DNA of 64,000 nucleotides from Lewinellaceae bacterium. GTDB lineage: Bacteria > Bacteroidota > Bacteroidia > Chitinophagales > Saprospiraceae. Under the pieces are notes generated by a model. The model saw nothing but the letters and a program-made list of their open reading frames with translations, ran no database searches and was not told where the DNA came from. The position numbers and the translations under genes are program-made. Shown in pieces: positions 46,076 to 55,262 of the stretch. Positions within the stretch are counted from its first letter, which is position 1. Each line of letters opens with the position of its first letter. Location: positions 62,001 through 126,000 of the forward strand of contig JADJOD010000030.1 of NCBI GenBank assembly GCA_016713985.1. Direction: 5' to 3'.

Positions 46076-48244
46076 TTATTCTGCACTGCTTTCTGAAATT
46101 TGGACGAGAAATTCCCCCTCGCTCCACACCTCCACCGTCCCCAATGCCTGCGCTTTTTTCAACTTCGATCCCGCCTTTTCACCCACCACCAGGATACTCA
46201 GGTGTTTGCTCACGCCCGAAGCGAGGCTGGCCCCGGCGGCGGCGGCGCGTTTTTCGGCCTCTTCACGCGTCATCTGGCTGAGTGTGCCGGTAAACAGGAT
46301 GCTTTTGCCATAGAGTGGCCCGTCGGTGTTGACGTCGGTTTTTTTGTCTTCGTCGGTCTGGCGGAGGTTGACGCCGAGGCTTTCCATGGTTTGCAGGAGT
46401 TCAACGTTGTGTTCGTTGTGGAAAAAGTGGAACACATTGCGCGCCAGCACCGGTCCCACGTCCTTGATGGTCTGGTATTTTTCTAAGTCCCAGCCGGCAA
46501 GGTCGAGCACGTGGTCGATTTCGGCGGCCAGCAGTTTGGAGGCTTTTTGGCCGAGGTGATGCACGCTGAGGCTGTGCAGCAGTCGGTGGATGGGGTTACT
46601 TTTGGCTTTTTCGATGCCCGCTTTCATGTTGGCCGCCGATTTTTCGCCAAACCCTTCGAGTTGTGCAACTTTTTCATAGTCAAGGCGGTAGAGGTCGGCG
46701 ATGGAGTGCAGCCAGCCGAGTTTGTAAAAACGTTCGATGGTACTTTCGCCCAGGCCTTCGATGTCCATCGCGTGTTTGGAAGTGTGGAAAATCATACGTT
46801 GAACGACTTGCGCTTCACATTCGGCATTTTCGCAGCGCCAGATGGCTTCTTCTTCCGGTTTTACCAGTTCGGAATGGCAGACGGGGCAGTGTTTGGGGTA
46901 GACAACCTCACGTTCCGTGCCGTCGCGCAGTTCCGGCAGGCTTTTTACGATGTACGGGATCACGTCGCCGGCGCGTTCCACGAGCACCTGGTCGCCGATG
47001 CGGAGGTCTTTTGAGCGGATAAACTCTTCGTTGTGCAGGCTCACGTTTTGCACCGTCACACCTGCCAGCGGCACGGGTTCGAGTTTGGCGACGGGGGTGA
47101 TGGCGCCGGTTTTGCCGACCTGAAACTCGACGTCGCGCAGGCGGGTGGTGGCTTGCCGGGCTTTAAATTTGAACGCGATTGCCCAGCGCGGATGGTGGCT
47201 GGTGTAGCCGCAGCGCGACTGCAACTCCAGGCTGTTGACCTTGATCACCATACCGTCGATTTCGTAGGGGTATTCGTCGCGGAAGTCTTGCCAGGCCTGG
47301 CAAAAGGTGATCACTTCGGCGATGTTTCGGCAGGTTTTGGTTTCTTCCAGGTGATTGCCCGGTTCGGGCCGGTGCACGGGCACTTTAAACCCGAGTTCCC
47401 GCAACAGGTGAATACTTTCGTCGTGGGTTTCGAATTTTTCCAGCAGGTTATTATCCTGATTATCAACGGCATAGCCGAGTTGGTACAAAAAAGCCTCCAG
47501 GCCGCGCGATGCTGTTTCCCGCGGGTCTTTCATACGCAGGCCGCCGGTAGCGGCGTTGCGCGGGTTGGCAAACAGGGGTTCGCCTGCCTCCTGGCGTTTT
47601 TTATTGATCTTTTCGAAAATGTCTTTTTTGATCAACGCTTCGCCGCGCAGTTCAACCCTGAAAATCCCGCGTTTTGAAAAAGCGGCCTGCAAAGGCACGG
47701 TGCGCAGGGTGCGGATATTGGCCGAAATTTCATCACCCATCTGGCCATTGCCGCGGGTGGCGGCACGTACAAACAGGTCGTTTTCATATACCAGTACGAT
47801 GGTGCCGCCGTCAAATTTCGGCTCCACGCAGTATTCCACATCGACATCTTTGGGCAGTTTGCACAGCTTTTTCACCTGTTCGTCAAAATCGTTGAGGTCT
47901 TCGGCGTCGTAAGAGTTGTCGAGCGACAGCATGGGTGTCAGGTGGGCGACCTGGACAAAACTTTCCGTGAGGTCCTTGCCGACGCGCAGGGTGGGAGAAT
48001 CGGGCGTGATAAATTCCGGAAATGCCTCTTCGATGGCTTCCAGTTGCTTGTACAACTGGTCGTATTCAAAATCGCTCAATACGGGGTCGTTCTGCACGTA
48101 GTACCGCCATTCGTGGTAGCGGATTACACGGCGCAGGTCTTCGGCGCGTTGTCCGGCGTTTTCTCCAAACAGGTCGGCCTGCGGCGTGTACAGCATTTTT
48201 TTGGATAAATCGAAGAGGTCGCGTTGTTCGGCAGCGGAATACAT
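46076..48244 (-). CDS. ligA: NAD-dependent DNA ligase LigA
   Basis: Seals nicks during replication and repair using NAD+. 722 residues, slightly longer than the usual ~670 because of the N-terminus and small insertions. Adenylation motif with Lys143 in VEPKFDGG, EVRGE-type RVELRGEAL, FANPRNAATGGLR, OB-fold region, the four-cysteine zinc finger in CPVCHSELVK ... WRCENAECEA, helix-hairpin-helix repeats and a C-terminal BRCT domain (LYGKSILFTGTLSQMTREEAEKRA). The start at 48244 (MYSAAEQRDLFDLSK) is one option; a later ATG at ~48196 would give a more usual N-terminus. Confidence 0.96.
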   Translation of the reverse strand: MYSAAEQRDLFDLSKKMLYTPQADLFGENAGQRAEDLRRVIRYHEWRYYVQNDPVLSDFEYDQLYKQLEAIEEAFPEFITPDSPTLRVGKDLTESFVQVAHLTPMLSLDNSYDAEDLNDFDEQVKKLCKLPKDVDVEYCVEPKFDGGTIVLVYENDLFVRAATRGNGQMGDEISANIRTLRTVPLQAAFSKRGIFRVELRGEALIKKDIFEKINKKRQEAGEPLFANPRNAATGGLRMKDPRETASRGLEAFLYQLGYAVDNQDNNLLEKFETHDESIHLLRELGFKVPVHRPEPGNHLEETKTCRNIAEVITFCQAWQDFRDEYPYEIDGMVIKVNSLELQSRCGYTSHHPRWAIAFKFKARQATTRLRDVEFQVGKTGAITPVAKLEPVPLAGVTVQNVSLHNEEFIRSKDLRIGDQVLVERAGDVIPYIVKSLPELRDGTEREVVYPKHCPVCHSELVKPEEEAIWRCENAECEAQVVQRMIFHTSKHAMDIEGLGESTIERFYKLGWLHSIADLYRLDYEKVAQLEGFGEKSAANMKAGIEKAKSNPIHRLLHSLSVHHLGQKASKLLAAEIDHVLDLAGWDLEKYQTIKDVGPVLARNVFHFFHNEHNVELLQTMESLGVNLRQTDEDKKTDVNTDGPLYGKSILFTGTLSQMTREEAEKRAAAAGASLASGVSKHLSILVVGEKAGSKLKKAQALGTVEVWSEGEFLVQISESSAE

Positions 48245-48289
48245 CAGAATAATGAGGAATGATAAATGATGGATGATGAATAACGCCGC

Positions 48290-48895
48290 TTACATTTTCC
48301 GGAGCGCCACTTCCGCCACTTCCACGGCTTTGGCGAGGTTGTCGTGCGGAGTATCCATACAATTCAGGGCAATACTCAGCACGGAATGGCCTTTTTTCAC
48401 TATGAGTGTGACCGTGTTGGTACTCCAGAGGGCGCCTTCGCCGAGTTCGGGTACGTCTTCTTCATAGGTATTGCGGCGGTCGCGTTTGAGCATATCGAAC
48501 TGCATGCGGGCGTGTTCTTCGGTGCCGTAGCTGAACACCTGGACAATCAGTCGGTTCTGGGATTCGAGGAAGCCGGAGCCGGTTTCTTTTTCATTGGCAC
48601 TTTCCCGTTCTTTCCAATCGGGTTTGTTCCAGGTGCGCAGGCAAAAAGCCTGGTCGGGCAGGGTGCGGGTATTGAGCACGTCGCGTTGGGGCTCCACTCC
48701 GAATAGTTCCACAATTTCCGAATCGTTCACCAGTTCGCAACCGTAGTTTTTCCAGTTGGCCGACCGGTAACTTGCCCAACTGATCGAGTCTTTGGCCGCT
48801 TTGGCTGCTTCTTCGGCGGCCTGTTTCCGGGTTTGCTGGTCGCAGGAGCACAACAACAGGGGTATAACCAATGCGAAGGCGGCAAAACGTATCAT
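48290..48895 (-). CDS. Hypothetical lipoprotein
   Basis: 201 residues from ATG 48895; ATG 48907 adds four. The signal MIRFAAFALVIPLLLCSC ends in lipobox LLCSC. A short helical linker (QQTRKQAAEEAAKAAKDS) leads to a compact domain with YGCELVNDSEIVELFGVEP, FCLRTWNKPDWKERE and ALWSTNTVTLIVKKGHSVLSIALNC, which recalls DUF-type proteins that monitor a small ligand. Not assigned to a named family. A TATCTTTG element lies on the minus strand at 48997-48990. The spacer 48908-49208 otherwise holds no gene. Confidence 0.72.
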   Translation of the reverse strand: MIRFAAFALVIPLLLCSCDQQTRKQAAEEAAKAAKDSISWASYRSANWKNYGCELVNDSEIVELFGVEPQRDVLNTRTLPDQAFCLRTWNKPDWKERESANEKETGSGFLESQNRLIVQVFSYGTEEHARMQFDMLKRDRRNTYEEDVPELGEGALWSTNTVTLIVKKGHSVLSIALNCMDTPHDNLAKAVEVAEVALRKM

Positions 48896-49208
48896 GGCAA
48901 CCGTCATTTGAATAGGTATAACTTTGGTTAAAGGTCTTGAATCGGGTCGGTTTTTTGGAAAAACGGCGGCCTTTTTTTCAAAAAGCGGGCAAAGATAACA
49001 CAGCGCACCTTTGCTTTTCACCTTAATTGAAGTAGCCGGAAACCCAAAAAAGAAGCCTGGTTCGGGGCTATGTGGCTGCGTATCCGAATTTCTTTCTGCT
49101 CTCTGACAGACAGGGCGGAGAAAAATTCGCACATTTGCCCGGTCACAGGTGCTGAATTTTTACACATCCTGAATCAGAAATTTTTCAACCTAACTCAAAC
49201 GAACAATT

Positions 49209-50771
49209 ATGGCTGATACGCCTACACCTCAAGTTAAAGGCAAGTTTCCTTCCAGCATCCCGTATATTATCGGGAACGAAGCCGCCGAACGTTTCAATTA
49301 TTATGGCATGACTGCCATCCTGACGACGTTCCTGATCGTGCAGTTTTACAACCCGGCGAAAGACCCCGCCCTGACTCAGTTTGCAGAAGCCAAAGCCAAT
49401 GCCACCAACCACGATTTTAAGGCAATGGTCTATCTCCTGCCGATGTTCGGAGGTATGATAGCCGACTGGTTTTGGGGCAAATACAAAACTATTCTGCGCC
49501 TTTCCCTGGTATATGCACTCGGCAGTACGCTGGTGGCGCTGTCGGTCAACAACGAAGTTTTGTTCACATCGGCCCTGATGCTGATCGCCATGGGAGCAGG
49601 TGGCATCAAACCCTGTGTGTCGGCCAATGTCGGCGACCAGTTCGATGAATCCAATTCACAAATGATCTCCAAGGCATTCGATGCATTTTATGCTTCCATC
49701 AACGCCGGATCGGTGTTGTCGATCCTGCTCATTCCGTACCTCAACAAGCACTACGGCCCGATGGTCGCCTTCGGTGTGCCCGCCATTGCGATGCTGGTTG
49801 CCACCCTGTTCTTTTGGGCAGGGCGAAACAAATACCGGCGCATCGCGCCTCCGGCCTTCGACAAAAACCGGCTGATCATTTTCCTCACTGCATTTGTTTC
49901 GCTGTTTATCAGCTATGTGTATTTTGATAAAATCCTGCACCTGGGCACCGGCCCTGTGTTGGGTGTGTGGGCCCTGGCTGTTATCGCACTGGCTTTTGTG
50001 TTTAAAAAACAATGGTTTGCCAAGCCGGGTAATTTCGTGGGTATCAACCTGTACGCCCTGATCAACGGCGGCTTTTCCGCTGCCGCAAAAGAATATGGCG
50101 AGGAAAAAATAGAGGGCATTCGCTCGGTATGGCGCGTGTTGTCGGTATTTGCGTTCATACCCGTTTTTTGGGCGCTTTGGGACCAAAGTCAGTCCGAATG
50201 GGTCGTTCAGGCCACCAAAATGGACTTAAACTGGCTCGGCATCGAGTGGCAGGCAGAGCAGATTTCGTTTGTCAATGCGGCATTCATCCTGCTTTTTATT
50301 CCCTTGTTCTCGTTCGGGATTTTCCCTGCCTTGAACAAGATGGGCCTCAAGGTAACGCCGCTTCGCAAAATCGGGACCGGCCTCATACTTACCGCGTTGT
50401 CGTTCGTTATCGTTGCGATCGTTCAGGGTTGGATTGATGCGGGTGCGCGCCCCAATATCAGCTGGCAGATCCTCGCATTTGTGGTACTTACCGCCGGCGA
50501 GGTGCTTATTTCCATCACAGGCCTCGAATACGCCTATACGCAGTCGCCTCCGTCCATGAAGTCGACGATCATGGCCTGCTGGCTGATCACGGTGACGCTT
50601 GGCAACGTGCTGGTATCCGTTATCCAGACGAACATCAAAAACGAAGGTTTTTTCGCCAAGTTTCACGGCGCCGACTTTTTCTGGTTGTTCACGGGCATTT
50701 GTTTTGCCACCGCGTTGTTGTTCATGCTCATATCGCCAAGCATAAAAGAAAAATCCTATATCGTAAAGTGA
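49209..50771 (+). CDS. POT/PTR-family peptide MFS transporter
   Basis: 520 residues with 12-14 predicted membrane helices. PYIIGNEAAERFNYYGMTAILTTFL is the POT version of the ExxER motif (proton coupling), FYASINAGSVLSILLIPYLN is the PTR2 signature and GAGGIKPCVSANVGDQF is the second one. It should import di- and tripeptides with protons across the inner membrane. A TAACTTTG element at 48919-48926 lies far upstream. A strong terminator follows at 50791. Confidence 0.94.
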   Translation: MADTPTPQVKGKFPSSIPYIIGNEAAERFNYYGMTAILTTFLIVQFYNPAKDPALTQFAEAKANATNHDFKAMVYLLPMFGGMIADWFWGKYKTILRLSLVYALGSTLVALSVNNEVLFTSALMLIAMGAGGIKPCVSANVGDQFDESNSQMISKAFDAFYASINAGSVLSILLIPYLNKHYGPMVAFGVPAIAMLVATLFFWAGRNKYRRIAPPAFDKNRLIIFLTAFVSLFISYVYFDKILHLGTGPVLGVWALAVIALAFVFKKQWFAKPGNFVGINLYALINGGFSAAAKEYGEEKIEGIRSVWRVLSVFAFIPVFWALWDQSQSEWVVQATKMDLNWLGIEWQAEQISFVNAAFILLFIPLFSFGIFPALNKMGLKVTPLRKIGTGLILTALSFVIVAIVQGWIDAGARPNISWQILAFVVLTAGEVLISITGLEYAYTQSPPSMKSTIMACWLITVTLGNVLVSVIQTNIKNEGFFAKFHGADFFWLFTGICFATALLFMLISPSIKEKSYIVK

Positions 50772-50790
50772 TTTTCCCGGCGTGATCCGG

Positions 50791-50826
50791 ACGAGGCCGT
50801 CTCAAAAGGCGGCCTCGTTTTTTTTT
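50791..50826 (+). terminator. Rho-independent terminator of the POT transporter gene
   Basis: ACGAGGCCG (50791-50799) pairs with CGGCCTCGT (50810-50818); a T-rich tract runs to 50826. It is 20 bases after the stop codon. Confidence 0.92.
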
Positions 50827-50855
50827 GCCAAAAACCGCGTAATTGAAGTGCGGCT

Positions 50856-50885
50856 TTTGCATATTGCTTCCAACGCTTACCTTTG
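50856..50885 (+). promoter_or_regulatory. Bacteroidota-type promoter of the T9SS cargo gene
   Basis: TTTG (50856-50859), 18 bases, TACCTTTG (50878-50885), close to the -33/-7 consensus. The gene starts at 50954. Confidence 0.6.
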
Positions 50886-50953
50886 AAGCCCAACCCCTGC
50901 CGCCAACGCAGGCGTCCTTTGGAATGAAAATTTACAAACAACACGGCTGAAAC

Positions 50954-53785
50954 ATGAACTTAAAACTACTCCGCCTCTTTTTATTCGCTTTTGTACTGCC
51001 CTTGTCGCAAAATGCAACCGCCCAGTGCGAATACACCCTGCAGATGTTCGACTCATTCGGCGACGGGTGGAACGGAGGCTCGCTCACCATCACCAGCGGC
51101 GCATCGGTTTATAATTTTACCCTCAACAACTTTACCGACGATGGCACCGACAGCACGGTAACCTTCGTCGTCACCAACGGCGCTCCGTTTACGCTGTCCT
51201 GGACTTCCGGCATTTTTGACCCGGAAGTGGCTTTTTCCATACTCGATTATGATGGCAACCTGGTTTTTCAGGATGATTTTCCGACCCCGGGGGCTTTGTT
51301 TTCAGGAATTGGTTTTTGTCCGGACTGCCTGAAACCCGTCAATGTAAAAATTGAAAACATCTATGATACCCGCGCCAAATTGCGCTGGACGCCGGTAAGC
51401 CTCACACCATCGCTGGGCTGGTGGGTGATTTACGGCCCCAAAGGATTTGTTTTGAATTCAGGCGTCGGCGATTCCGTATACGTGACTGTTCCCAAAGTGA
51501 CCCTTACCGGCCTTGCCAAAAAGACCGATTACGATTTTTACGTGATCGAACAATGTGACAGCACGGACGCCAGCACGGCCATCGGCCCTTTTTCCTTCCA
51601 AACCTACTGGTCGAACGACGTGGGTATTTCAGCCGTTTTGACGCCGGAAAGCGGTTGCGACCTGGGTGTGGAAACGGTAAAGATCGTGATGCAAAATTAC
51701 GGCGCCAACCCGCAGTCGCTTGTGCCGTTCCGGTTCAGCGTCAACGGGTTCGACGCAGGAGTACCGCAGCCGCAGGACGGCTTTTATACCGGTGTTTTGG
51801 GCAAAGACAGCATGGAAGTGATTGAGTTTGAAACAACCTACGATTTTTCGGAGCCCGGAGAATACCTGATCGCTGTGTACACCCAGATGACCGGCGATGA
51901 AGACGTGCTGAACGACACTATTTTTTACCGCATCGTCAACCGCCTGATAACACCCTATTTCCAGGATTTTGAAACCTGGGAAGGCGGTTGGTACGTTGAT
52001 ACCGCCAGCACGGCGCCTTCCTGGGAATTCGGCGCCCCGGGCTCGGTGAACATCACTGCCGCAGCCAGCGGAAAAAACGCCTGGGTAACCAACCTCGACG
52101 GCAGCTACAACAACCTCGAATTCTCTTACCTGAATTCGCCCTGTTTTGATTTTACAGACCTTACGGAAGACCCCGTCATCGAGTTTGCCATCAATTATTT
52201 CACCGAACTGAACTTCGACGGCGGCTACCTCGAAGTGTCGGTTGACGACGGGCAGAACTGGGATAAGGTAGGCACCATGGGTGAAGGACTCAACTGGTAC
52301 AACTTCTTCAACACTTTCATCGCCCTCGGCGATGTTTGGGCAGGCCAAAGCAACGGCTGGCAAAAAGCAAGGTTGCGACTGGCCGGCACTGCGGGTGAAA
52401 GCAGCGTAAAACTCCGCTTTGTTTTTGGCGCCGATAATTTTGTGACGTACGATGGTATGGCCGTTGACGACATCCAGATTTACGTGCCGCTGGACAACGA
52501 CCTGGCCGGACTCAGCTCCACAACTTCGGGAGAAAACATCGAATGCGGCCTGGAGCAGGATAAAGTGACCTTCACTTTTACCAATTTCGGCACCCAGCCC
52601 CAGTCGTCGTTCCAGGTTGCTTACTCCGTAAACGACGGGCCTCCCGTGTTCGAAAACATCACGGCGACCGTTTTGCCCGACGAGAACTTCACCTATACCT
52701 TTACAACAACATTTGACAGCCGAAACGGCGATTTTAAGATCAAATGCTGGACAAGTTTCCCGGCCGAACAAGTCCCGGCAAATGACTCCACTTCCTACAG
52801 TGTCAATCATTTACCCAAACCCGTTCCATTCCTGGAAAATTTTGAATCGATAACTTTCCCGCAGGGATGGACCTTTACAGGCTTCCCGTTCATCACCAAT
52901 TTCAACGGCAACGTCTCCTATGTACTGGAGTCGAATATGTGGGGTGGTAATCCCGGCATTAGCTACAACGTCCCGCGTTACGGCATGATCAGTGCCGACG
53001 ACACCCTCAGTTTCGATTATCGGATAACCGAATTCGGCTCCGGCGGCACCGCGCCGACCGTGCTGTCGGGAGATACCAAAATCGAGGTTCAAGTCTCCAC
53101 CGACTGCCAGACGTACACGACCATTTATTCCATCAACCTGGTTACACACGTCCCGTCGACCACCATGAAAAAGATAAAAATCGGACTCGGCGCCTACGCG
53201 GGCGACGCGATCAAAATCCGGTTTTTGGGAACCTGGACGGAGGGCGACTTTTATTTCGACCTGGATAACATCAACCTGCGGGCCTGTGCCGCCGATATGA
53301 ACCTTACCCCAACCGTCGTGCCCTCCACCAACGGGCAAAACGGGCAGGCAACCGTCAATGTCGGGCTTGGCAACCCGCCTTACAAATACCTTTGGAGCAC
53401 CGGCGCCACAACAAAAACGGTCACCGGATTGCCTGTCGGCCCGATCACGGTCACAGTGACCGATGCACTGGGTTGTACGGATGAACTGTTGATCAATATC
53501 GGCACCACCTCCGCTCATGAAATTGAAGGGATAACGGCCCTTTCGCTGCGACCCAACCCAACCTCGGGTACTGCGACGCTGAATGTCTCTTTTGATCGCG
53601 CGGTAGACATGCAGGTTGACATTGTAAATCTGCTCGGACAACGGATCTGGGAGGCCAATACTTCACACGTCACGGACTTCAGCGAAACGGTGGACCTCGG
53701 AAATTACCCCGACGGCCTTTACCTCGTTCGTTTCACCGTCGGCGGTCAGGTGTTGACAAAAAAATTAGTGAAGAGCAACAGATAG
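50954..53785 (+). CDS. Large secreted adhesin-like protein with T9SS sorting domain
   Basis: 943 residues. Signal peptide MNLKLLRLFLFAFVLPLSQNATAQ. Domains by eye: an N-terminal beta module with FDSFGDGWNGGSL; an Ig/FnIII-like domain (about 129-215, RAKLRWTPVS, YDFYVIEQC); two CARDB-like segments (219-335, 514-620); two jelly-roll or choice-of-anchor modules (335-512, 625-780, with VDDIQIYVP and DLDNINLRAC); a SprB-type repeat (786-852, YKYLWSTGATTKTVTGLP); and a type A sorting domain (863-943, RPNPTSGTATLNVSFD). Surface-exposed or released; possibly carbohydrate-binding. Confidence 0.9.
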   Translation: MNLKLLRLFLFAFVLPLSQNATAQCEYTLQMFDSFGDGWNGGSLTITSGASVYNFTLNNFTDDGTDSTVTFVVTNGAPFTLSWTSGIFDPEVAFSILDYDGNLVFQDDFPTPGALFSGIGFCPDCLKPVNVKIENIYDTRAKLRWTPVSLTPSLGWWVIYGPKGFVLNSGVGDSVYVTVPKVTLTGLAKKTDYDFYVIEQCDSTDASTAIGPFSFQTYWSNDVGISAVLTPESGCDLGVETVKIVMQNYGANPQSLVPFRFSVNGFDAGVPQPQDGFYTGVLGKDSMEVIEFETTYDFSEPGEYLIAVYTQMTGDEDVLNDTIFYRIVNRLITPYFQDFETWEGGWYVDTASTAPSWEFGAPGSVNITAAASGKNAWVTNLDGSYNNLEFSYLNSPCFDFTDLTEDPVIEFAINYFTELNFDGGYLEVSVDDGQNWDKVGTMGEGLNWYNFFNTFIALGDVWAGQSNGWQKARLRLAGTAGESSVKLRFVFGADNFVTYDGMAVDDIQIYVPLDNDLAGLSSTTSGENIECGLEQDKVTFTFTNFGTQPQSSFQVAYSVNDGPPVFENITATVLPDENFTYTFTTTFDSRNGDFKIKCWTSFPAEQVPANDSTSYSVNHLPKPVPFLENFESITFPQGWTFTGFPFITNFNGNVSYVLESNMWGGNPGISYNVPRYGMISADDTLSFDYRITEFGSGGTAPTVLSGDTKIEVQVSTDCQTYTTIYSINLVTHVPSTTMKKIKIGLGAYAGDAIKIRFLGTWTEGDFYFDLDNINLRACAADMNLTPTVVPSTNGQNGQATVNVGLGNPPYKYLWSTGATTKTVTGLPVGPITVTVTDALGCTDELLINIGTTSAHEIEGITALSLRPNPTSGTATLNVSFDRAVDMQVDIVNLLGQRIWEANTSHVTDFSETVDLGNYPDGLYLVRFTVGGQVLTKKLVKSNR

Positions 53786-53791
53786 AGCGCC

Positions 53792-53901
53792 AGACGAGGG
53801 TGTCTCGTAAGTCATTGGCCATTGAAAATTGGGTATTGAAAATTAAACAATGTTCAATTTTCAATACCCAATTTTCAAGTACTTACGATACGCCCTCGTC
53901 T
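53792..53901. repeat. Long imperfect inverted repeat between convergent genes
   Basis: AGACGAGGGxGTxTCGTAAGT at 53792-53812 and ATTGAAAATTGGGTATTGAA near 53820 recur as reverse complements on the right arm ending at 53901. The left arm has an extra ~7 bases. It lies between the T9SS cargo gene and rnhB. Confidence 0.8.
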
Positions 53902-53926
53902 CTACGCAACCCTCCGTCTTTTTTAT

Positions 53927-54532
53927 TCAGAACAACCGGAGTTGCTCGTCCTGAGGCAACAACTGGAACGAACGCCTGTGATAAGGCGTGATTCCATGCT
54001 GCCGGATCGCTTCGCGATGCACTTCCGTGGGGTATCCTTTGTTGAACAGCCAGCCGTATTGCGGATATTGTTCGTGCAGTTGAAGCATAAAATCGTCCCG
54101 GTGGGTTTTTGCCAACACGGATGCGGCCGCGATGGAGGCATATTTGCCGTCGCCTTTCACGATACACACATGCGGCACCGCCCCGTAGGCAACAAAGCGA
54201 TTGCCGTCGACGAGGATAAATTCCGGTTTTTGCCGCAGGGCATCGAGCGCCCGGTGCATGGCGAGAAACGACGATTTCAGGATGTTGATCCGGTCTATTT
54301 CGGGGGCGTCCACCCGGGCCACTGCCCAGGCCAGGGCTTCTTTTTCAATTACTTTCCGGAGCAGGTCGCGGTGCCCTTCGCTGAGTTGTTTTGAATCGTT
54401 GAGCAAGGGGTGCTCAAACTGCCGGGGAAGGATGACTGCCGCTGCAAATACCGGCCCTGCCAGGCAGCCACGCCCCGCTTCGTCGCAGCCGGCTTCCGTA
54501 AAATCGGGTTGGTGAAAGGATAACAAGTTCAT
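53927..54532 (-). CDS. rnhB: Ribonuclease HII
   Basis: 201 residues, standard length. The catalytic acidic residues lie in CDEAGRGCLAGPVFAAAV (Asp17, Glu18), ILVDGNRFV and CIVKGDGKYASIAAASVLAKTHRD. It removes RNA from RNA-DNA hybrids and single misincorporated ribonucleotides. Convergent with the T9SS cargo gene. Confidence 0.96.
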   Translation of the reverse strand: MNLLSFHQPDFTEAGCDEAGRGCLAGPVFAAAVILPRQFEHPLLNDSKQLSEGHRDLLRKVIEKEALAWAVARVDAPEIDRINILKSSFLAMHRALDALRQKPEFILVDGNRFVAYGAVPHVCIVKGDGKYASIAAASVLAKTHRDDFMLQLHEQYPQYGWLFNKGYPTEVHREAIRQHGITPYHRRSFQLLPQDEQLRLF

Positions 54533-54617
54533 CGCAGGGTAAAAGTAATCCGGAACTGTCTTCAGAAAATAACGCTTGACAAAGTTTAGGCCTACTTTTG
54601 AGCCAAATTATTCTACG

Positions 54618-55184
54618 ATGCAACCGGATAACAACCCGAACGACAACATTCAAATTCACGACCTCCATTTTACTTCCCTGCTTTCCGAAGCAGAGGTGCA
54701 AAAACGTGTGCAGGAACTCGGCGCCGTGCTGACCGAGCGTTACGCAGGCCAAAATCCATTGTTTATCAGCATATTAAGCGGCGCTTTTGTGTTTGCTTCG
54801 GATCTCATGAGGGCCTTTAAAGGCAACTGTGAAGTGGGCTTTGTAAAACTCGCTTCCTATGCCGGCACACGTTCTTCCGGCTCCATCCAAACAGTGATGG
54901 GTATTGAAAAAAACCTGCGCGGGCGTCATGTGATCGTTGTGGAGGATATCGTTGACACCGGGCGCACCCTGCATTTTTTCCTGAACCAACTTCAAATTCA
55001 GGAACCTGCCTCTATTTGTACGGTATCCATTCTGCGCAAACCTGAAGCCGCCGCATTCCCGGTCCAGATAGATTATGTCGGATTTGATATCGAAGACAAA
55101 TTTGTGGTCGGTTACGGGCTTGATTACGAAGGTTTGGGGCGAAACCTGCCCGGAATATACCAATTGCAGGAAAATATAGCGTAA
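54618..55184 (+). CDS. hpt: Hypoxanthine phosphoribosyltransferase
   Basis: 188 residues from ATG 54618; a longer start at 54576 is less likely. It salvages hypoxanthine and guanine with PRPP. The PRPP-binding loop is HVIVVEDIVDTGRTLHFFL, preceded by the flexible-loop region VKLASYAGTRSSG, and ISILSGAFVFASDL is the PPi loop. A TACTTTTG box lies at 54593-54600. It directly precedes gldG, where gldF would be expected. Confidence 0.92.
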   Translation: MQPDNNPNDNIQIHDLHFTSLLSEAEVQKRVQELGAVLTERYAGQNPLFISILSGAFVFASDLMRAFKGNCEVGFVKLASYAGTRSSGSIQTVMGIEKNLRGRHVIVVEDIVDTGRTLHFFLNQLQIQEPASICTVSILRKPEAAAFPVQIDYVGFDIEDKFVVGYGLDYEGLGRNLPGIYQLQENIA

Positions 55185-55262
55185 AAATACGCAGCAACAG
55201 GGGCAGTACAGATAAAACGAGCCGTACTTTTGCTTTCCCGGATCATACCGGCAAGTATTCCT

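Noticed and set aside
51629..52810. A 393-codon open frame antisense to the second T9SS cargo gene
   Set aside because: Shadow of the real gene; no recognisable domain.
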